Below are positions 36,934-40,547 of a stretch of 40,547 nt of DNA, piece after piece. The position numbers and the translations under genes were made by a program. The DNA lies in contig DASVDG010000067.1 in the NCBI GenBank assembly GCA_036381255.1, positions 1 to 40,547 on the forward strand, read 5' to 3'. Position 1 is the stretch's first letter. Each line of letters starts with the position of its first letter. The notes beneath the pieces were generated by a model that did no database searches, was not told the DNA's origin, and saw nothing but the letters and a program-made list of their open reading frames with translations. Origin of the DNA: CALBZE01 sp036381255. GTDB taxonomy: Bacteria > Gemmatimonadota > Gemmatimonadetes > Longimicrobiales > RSA9.

Positions 36934-38487
36934 TCACACCCCCCACAGGTCGTTGGCCGCCTCGAGCGCCTTCGCCTCCAGCTCCCGCGCGTGCGCCGCC
37001 TTGTTCATCGCGTTCACGTACGCGCGCGCCGCGGCATCGACGATGTCCGTCGACGCGCCCCGGCCGGTGAACGTCCTCCCCTCCACCCGCACCCGCAACG
37101 AGACCTCGCCCACGGCATCGCGCCCCGGCGTCGCCGCGTGGATCTCGAGGTGCTCGAGCTCGGTCCGCCGCTCGACGAGCGCATCGATCGCGGAGAACGC
37201 CGCCGCGAGCGGGCCGTCGCCGTCGCCCTCCGCCTCGCGCTCGCGACCCTCGATCTCGAGGCGCACCCGCGCCCGCGCGGGTACCGCGCCGCAGTGCACC
37301 GCGAGCGAGCGCAGCCGGATCGTGACCGGCGCGTCCTCCATCGTGCCGTGGTGCACGATCGCGATCAGGTCCTCGTCGAGCACCGTCTTCTTCTGGTCCG
37401 CCAGCATCTTGAACAGCCGGTACGCGCGGTCCAGCTCGCTCTCGCTCAGCTCGTAGCCCAGCTCGCGGTAGCGGTTGCCCAGCGCGTGCCGGCCCGAGTG
37501 CTTCCCCAGCACGAGCCGCGAGCCGGGCGCGCCGACCAGCGCCGGCGTCATGATCTCGTACGTCGACCGCTCCTTGATCACGCCATCCTGGTGGATCCCC
37601 GCCTCGTGCGCGAACGCGTTCCGGCCGACGATCGCCTTGTTCGGCTGCGGGTGGATCCCGGTCAGGTGCGTCAGGAGCTGGCTCGTCCGGTACAGCTCGG
37701 CCGTCTCGACCCGCGTCTCGTACGGCAGCGCGTCGCGGCGGACGTGCAGCGCCATGACCAGCTCTTCGAGCGCCGCGTTCCCCGCCCGCTCGCCGATCCC
37801 GTTGACCGTGCACTCCACCTGCCGCGCGCCCGCCTCGACCGCCGCGAGCGTGTTCGCGACCGCCAGCCCCAGGTCGTCGTGGCAGTGCACGCTCAGCACG
37901 ACGTCGCCGATCCCGTCGACCACGGCGATCAGCGTCTCGATGATGCGTCGCATCTCGCCGGGGTGCGCGTAGCCGACCGTGTCCGGGATGTTCACCGCCG
38001 TTGCGCCCGCGGCGATCACCGCTTCGACGATCCGGCAGAGGAACGCGATGTCCGTCCGCGTCGCGTCCTCGGCGCTGAACTCCACGTCATCCGTGTAGCG
38101 CCGCGCCCGCTCGACCGCCGCGACCGCGCGCTCGATGCACGCGTCCGGCTCGATCCGGAGCTTGTGCCGGAGGTGGATCTCCGACGTCGCGATGAAGGTG
38201 TGGATCCGGCCCCGCTCCGCGCCCTCGAGCGCCGCCGCCGCGCGGTCGACATCCGCCGCGCTCGCCCGCGCCAGTGCAGCGATCACCGGACGACGCACCT
38301 CCCGCGCGATGCGCCGCACCGCCGCGAAGTCGTCCGGCGAGCTGATCGGAAAGCCCGCCTCGATGACGTCGACGCCGAGCGCGTCGAGCTGATGCGCCAT
38401 GCGAAGCTTCTCCGCCGGCGTCATCGTCGCGCCCGGCGACTGCTCGCCGTCGCGCAGCGTGGTGTCGAACACGTGAACTCGCTCCAT
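36934..38487 (-). CDS. leuA: 2-isopropylmalate synthase
   Basis: LeuA condenses acetyl-CoA with 2-ketoisovalerate, the first committed step to leucine. The TIM barrel begins VHVFDTTLRDGEQSPGAT and contains AGFPISSPDDF, NIPDTVGYAHPGEM and VHCHDDLGLAVANTLAAVEA. The C-terminal regulatory domain (HCGAVPARARVRLEIEG to AYVNAMNKAAHA) is present, so feedback inhibition by leucine is likely. ATG 38487 has GGGAGGG 8 bases upstream. 517 aa is the normal long form. Transcription must pass the attenuator at 38515-38548. Confidence 0.97.
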   Translation of the reverse strand: MERVHVFDTTLRDGEQSPGATMTPAEKLRMAHQLDALGVDVIEAGFPISSPDDFAAVRRIAREVRRPVIAALARASAADVDRAAAALEGAERGRIHTFIATSEIHLRHKLRIEPDACIERAVAAVERARRYTDDVEFSAEDATRTDIAFLCRIVEAVIAAGATAVNIPDTVGYAHPGEMRRIIETLIAVVDGIGDVVLSVHCHDDLGLAVANTLAAVEAGARQVECTVNGIGERAGNAALEELVMALHVRRDALPYETRVETAELYRTSQLLTHLTGIHPQPNKAIVGRNAFAHEAGIHQDGVIKERSTYEIMTPALVGAPGSRLVLGKHSGRHALGNRYRELGYELSESELDRAYRLFKMLADQKKTVLDEDLIAIVHHGTMEDAPVTIRLRSLAVHCGAVPARARVRLEIEGREREAEGDGDGPLAAAFSAIDALVERRTELEHLEIHAATPGRDAVGEVSLRVRVEGRTFTGRGASTDIVDAAARAYVNAMNKAAHARELEAKALEAANDLWGV

Positions 38488-38514
38488 GTGCAATCCCTCC
38501 CGGTACAGGGGTAC

Positions 38515-38548
38515 AAAAAAGCGGGCCTTCCCCTTGGAGAAGGCCCGC
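38515..38548 (-). terminator. Leucine operon attenuator terminator
   Basis: In the sense of leuA, the leader ends in GCGGGCCTTCTCC, a short loop and GGAAGGCCCGC, then six T. This is a strong factor-independent terminator lying upstream of the structural genes, which makes sense only as an attenuator. Its first arm can pair instead with GGGGAAGGC at 38604-38612 (nine pairs, one G-U), which would release the genes. Confidence 0.88.
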
Positions 38549-38570
38549 AGTGTCTCGAAGTCCAGCCCGG

Positions 38571-38678
38571 CTACATCACCGATCCCGCTCCGAACGCGCA
38601 CGCGCCTTCCCCCTCCCGGTCGAGAAGACCGAGAAGTCGGTAGCCGCCGAGAAGTCGAAGCGCGAGCGCACGGTACAT
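38571..38678 (-). CDS. leuL: Leucine operon leader peptide
   Basis: ATG 38678 to TAG 38571 encodes 35 residues beginning MYRALALRLLGGYRLLGLLD. Eight of residues 5-19 are Leu, in pairs (LL three times), using only CTC and CTT codons. AGGAA lies about 10 bases upstream. The frame sits between the promoter and the attenuator. The codon run CTTCTCGGTCTTCTC (38622-38636) can itself pair with the GGGGGAAGGC segment at 38604-38613, giving the usual 1:2 hairpin. Ribosome stalling at Leu codons when leucine is scarce would free segment 2 to pair with the terminator arm. The role is inferred from this arrangement. Confidence 0.85.
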   Translation of the reverse strand: MYRALALRLLGGYRLLGLLDREGEGACAFGAGSVM

Positions 38679-38719
38679 GGAGTCGCAGTTCCTGTTCGAT
38701 CGAAGTCTATGTTTCGGCG

Positions 38720-38748
38720 ATCCTAAGCGACGCCGGCCACACTGTCAA
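38720..38748 (-). promoter_or_regulatory. Promoter of the leucine operon
   Basis: On the minus strand a perfect TTGACA (38748-38743) and TAGGAT (38725-38720) are exactly 17 bases apart. Transcription would start near 38713, giving a leader of about 225 bases before leuA. No other promoter is evident inside the operon. Confidence 0.85.
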
Positions 38749-38932
38749 GAGTGATGTCGCGGCGCGGGCGCGCCGGCCCGGGCGCCGGCACGGCCCGGGC
38801 CGGTGGGAGGGATCCGTTGGAGCGGTAACGCGCCGGAGCGCGTCGCGTCACGCGCGGGCGGCGCTCCGCGCTCACCGCGGGCCAGCACGGCGAGCGCCTC
38901 GGCGACGGGCATGTCGCGGCCCTCCGGATTCG

Positions 38933-40315
38933 TCAGAGCGCGCCGTCCTCCCACGGCCCCCAGATGGCGTACGTGCGGCCGGGCTCGACGCCCGCGTCCT
39001 GCTCGCCCTGGACGTTTACGAACAGCGTCCGGCCGTCGGGGCTGAAGCACGCGCCCGCGAACTCGCTCTGGCTCCGGCGGTTCCGGGCGAAGTCGAAGAT
39101 CTGCCCCTCGGGCGTGAGGCCCCGGAGGTGGCAGGCGCCGTCCGCGTCCTCGCAGATGAGGATGCCGCCGCGCGGGCTGACCGTGATGTTGTCCGGGTGG
39201 TCGAGCACGTCGCCGCCGGGCGATTCGAAGATCAGCGCCAGCGTGCCGCCGTCGTCGCCGTCGGGGCGGAACTGCCAGACCTGGCCCTTGCCGGCGTTGC
39301 CGCCGGAGGTCGCGTGGAAATAGACGGCGCCGCCGTCGAACCAGCACCCCTCGAGCCGGTGGAACACGGCCGCGCCGCCGGCGACGCCCTGGCGGAACAC
39401 CGCCGACGGGTTCGTCGCGGCGTCGGCCGGGTCCGGATCCTCGATGTCGACCCACGTCGTGGCCAGCGCGACGCCCGGCCGCTGGCCGGTCGGCGTGAAG
39501 TACCCCGGCCGGTCGCGGACCGCGAGGGCCTGGAGCCGTCCGCCGTCCTGGAGCACGCCGGGCGAGTTCGGCACGAAGCGGTAGAACCCGGAGCCCGGCA
39601 GCCCGGATGACGGGTCCCAGCTCATATCCTCGGTCAGGTAGACGATCCCCGTGGCGGGGTCCACGGCGACGGCCTCGTGCACGAAGCGGCCGAGTGCCGG
39701 CAGCGGCACGGCCCGGACCGGTCCCTCCGCGTCGGCCGGCACCTCGAACACGTAGCCGTGCTCCGCGTCGAACCCCTGCGGCGCGCCGTTCGTCGACTCC
39801 TCGCACGTCAGCCAGGTGCCCCACGGCGTCGGCCCGCCCGCGCAGTTCGCGGTCGTGCCGGCCAGGCTGATGAAGTCGCGGACCAGCTCCCTCTCGCCGT
39901 CCGGCCGGACCTCCAGCGACGTCGTGCCCCCCGCGCCGCGTAGATCATACAGCAGCAGGTCGTTCACGCCCGACGGCGCGCCACCCGGACCCCGCACCTC
40001 GTGGTTGCGGATCAGGCGGATGTTCCCGTTCGGCAGCGCGAACGCGGCCATGCCATCGTGCATCGGCGGCGTCCGGTTCCCGTCGGCCATGACGCTGCCG
40101 GCCACACCGAGCACGGCGAAACGGAACCCTTCCGGCAGGTCGAGATCGTCGCCCGCGGGGAGGAGCGGGCCGTAGCCGACGCCGTCCGGCGGCCCGCCGG
40201 GGTCGGTCGAATTCGGCGAGCAGGCAAGGAGCCCTTGGAGCGATGGCGCGACGAGGATGCCGCCGGCGAGTCTGAAGCTGTTCCGCAGAAAGCGGCGACG
40301 GTCTATGGGCTGCAC
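38933..40315 (-). CDS. PhoX-family protein, Tat-exported lipoprotein
   Basis: GTG 40315, with GGAGG 11 bases upstream, opens QPIDRRRFLRNSFRLAGG, a twin-arginine signal, followed by APSLQGLLACS with a possible lipobox. The body matches PhoX/DUF839 proteins: RLIRNHEVRG, TPWGTWLTCEESTNG, HGYVFEVPADAEG, GRFVHEAVAVDPATGIVYLT, EGCWFDGGAVYFHATSGG, DHPDNITVSPRGGILICED and SEFAGACFSPDGRTLFVNVQ. PhoX enzymes are calcium- and iron-dependent alkaline phosphatases, folded in the cytoplasm and exported by Tat. Length is 460 aa, at the short end for the family, so phosphatase activity is likely but not certain. The 184 bases after its stop are GC-rich with inverted repeats. Confidence 0.88.
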   Translation of the reverse strand: MQPIDRRRFLRNSFRLAGGILVAPSLQGLLACSPNSTDPGGPPDGVGYGPLLPAGDDLDLPEGFRFAVLGVAGSVMADGNRTPPMHDGMAAFALPNGNIRLIRNHEVRGPGGAPSGVNDLLLYDLRGAGGTTSLEVRPDGERELVRDFISLAGTTANCAGGPTPWGTWLTCEESTNGAPQGFDAEHGYVFEVPADAEGPVRAVPLPALGRFVHEAVAVDPATGIVYLTEDMSWDPSSGLPGSGFYRFVPNSPGVLQDGGRLQALAVRDRPGYFTPTGQRPGVALATTWVDIEDPDPADAATNPSAVFRQGVAGGAAVFHRLEGCWFDGGAVYFHATSGGNAGKGQVWQFRPDGDDGGTLALIFESPGGDVLDHPDNITVSPRGGILICEDADGACHLRGLTPEGQIFDFARNRRSQSEFAGACFSPDGRTLFVNVQGEQDAGVEPGRTYAIWGPWEDGAL

Positions 40316-40547
40316 GATCCGCGACCTCCGGATGCGAACGACAGGGCAGCGCCGGTCGGAGGCAGCGGTCTGCTCGACGCCCCGACCCGCGCGTGCCGAC
40401 GACGGGATCTCATACGCGGGACGCGCCGGCAGAGGTCCGCGTCACACCGGAGCCGGGCGGCCCGCGGCCGGGAACCGGGCGCCCGCTCGAACGCCGACGC
40501 CGGTTCCGGCCGTGAAGCGCGTCGCGGGCACGATCCGTACCGGGGAC
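40316..40547. other. Upstream region of the PhoX gene
   Basis: These 232 bases contain no convincing gene. A promoter for the PhoX gene is expected here, but I cannot point to a clear pair of boxes. Confidence 0.3.

Overview
This is a very GC-rich window that codes almost throughout. Several products carry lipoprotein or Tat signals, and the gene set mixes DnaE2 polymerase, UvrA, TolB/amidohydrolase fusions, S9 prolyl oligopeptidase, PhoX, DinB-fold, GerMN and FIMAH proteins. This suits a free-living, diderm, aerobic soil or aquatic bacterium. Gemmatimonadota or a similar lineage is my best guess; nothing in the window proves it.

Layout. 1-2369 is a complete IS21-family insertion sequence whose left tip is exactly base 1, so the sequence probably ends at an assembly break in a repeated IS. 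It interrupts a small plus-strand gene, which lies in a short AT-richer segment. That segment has itself cut off a radical SAM gene inside its cysteine motif. 2995-12176 is a DNA repair block: dnaE2 (minus), a divergent winged-helix regulator sharing a palindromic operator with it, a secreted amidohydrolase, and uvrA (minus). 12273-15183 holds a small lipoprotein, a DUF3108 protein with a clear sigma70-type promoter, and a YheT-type hydrolase. 15184-19626 is a 4.4 kb island with little living coding content. It has tandem repeats of 6, 7, 9, 14, 15, 18, 21 and 27 bases, a GerMN lipoprotein pseudogene, and a 2.16 kb element with terminal inverted repeats that carries an IS1595-like transposase lacking its catalytic residues. 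19627-30600 holds a prolyl oligopeptidase, a fused PabB-PabC for p-aminobenzoate, a KAS III homologue without its catalytic cysteine, a phosphodiester glycosidase-type lipoprotein and a TolB-propeller/amidohydrolase fusion. 30813-33608 holds a DinB-like protein, a structured non-coding segment that resembles an ORF-less group II intron, an orphan FIMAH domain, a PrcB-type lipoprotein and another small lipoprotein. 33574-38748 is a leucine operon, leader peptide-leuA-leuC-leuD-leuB, with promoter, leader peptide and attenuator all visible. 38933-40315 is a Tat-exported PhoX-family protein.

How the genes work together. leuA, leuC, leuD and leuB encode the whole route from 2-ketoisovalerate to 2-ketoisocaproate, and attenuation at leucine codons should match it to leucine supply. 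dnaE2 and uvrA are both DNA damage functions but are not one operon.

The most novel structure is a set of four hairpin arrays (2874-2994, 8660-8870, 8921-9115, and 10642-10797 inside uvrA). Each repeats a short perfect hairpin, with a different stem sequence every time, separated by a near-constant GGGAGC spacer. All are oriented with the transcription of the gene they touch. Three lie at a stop codon; the fourth has entered uvrA in frame and encodes a low-complexity linker.
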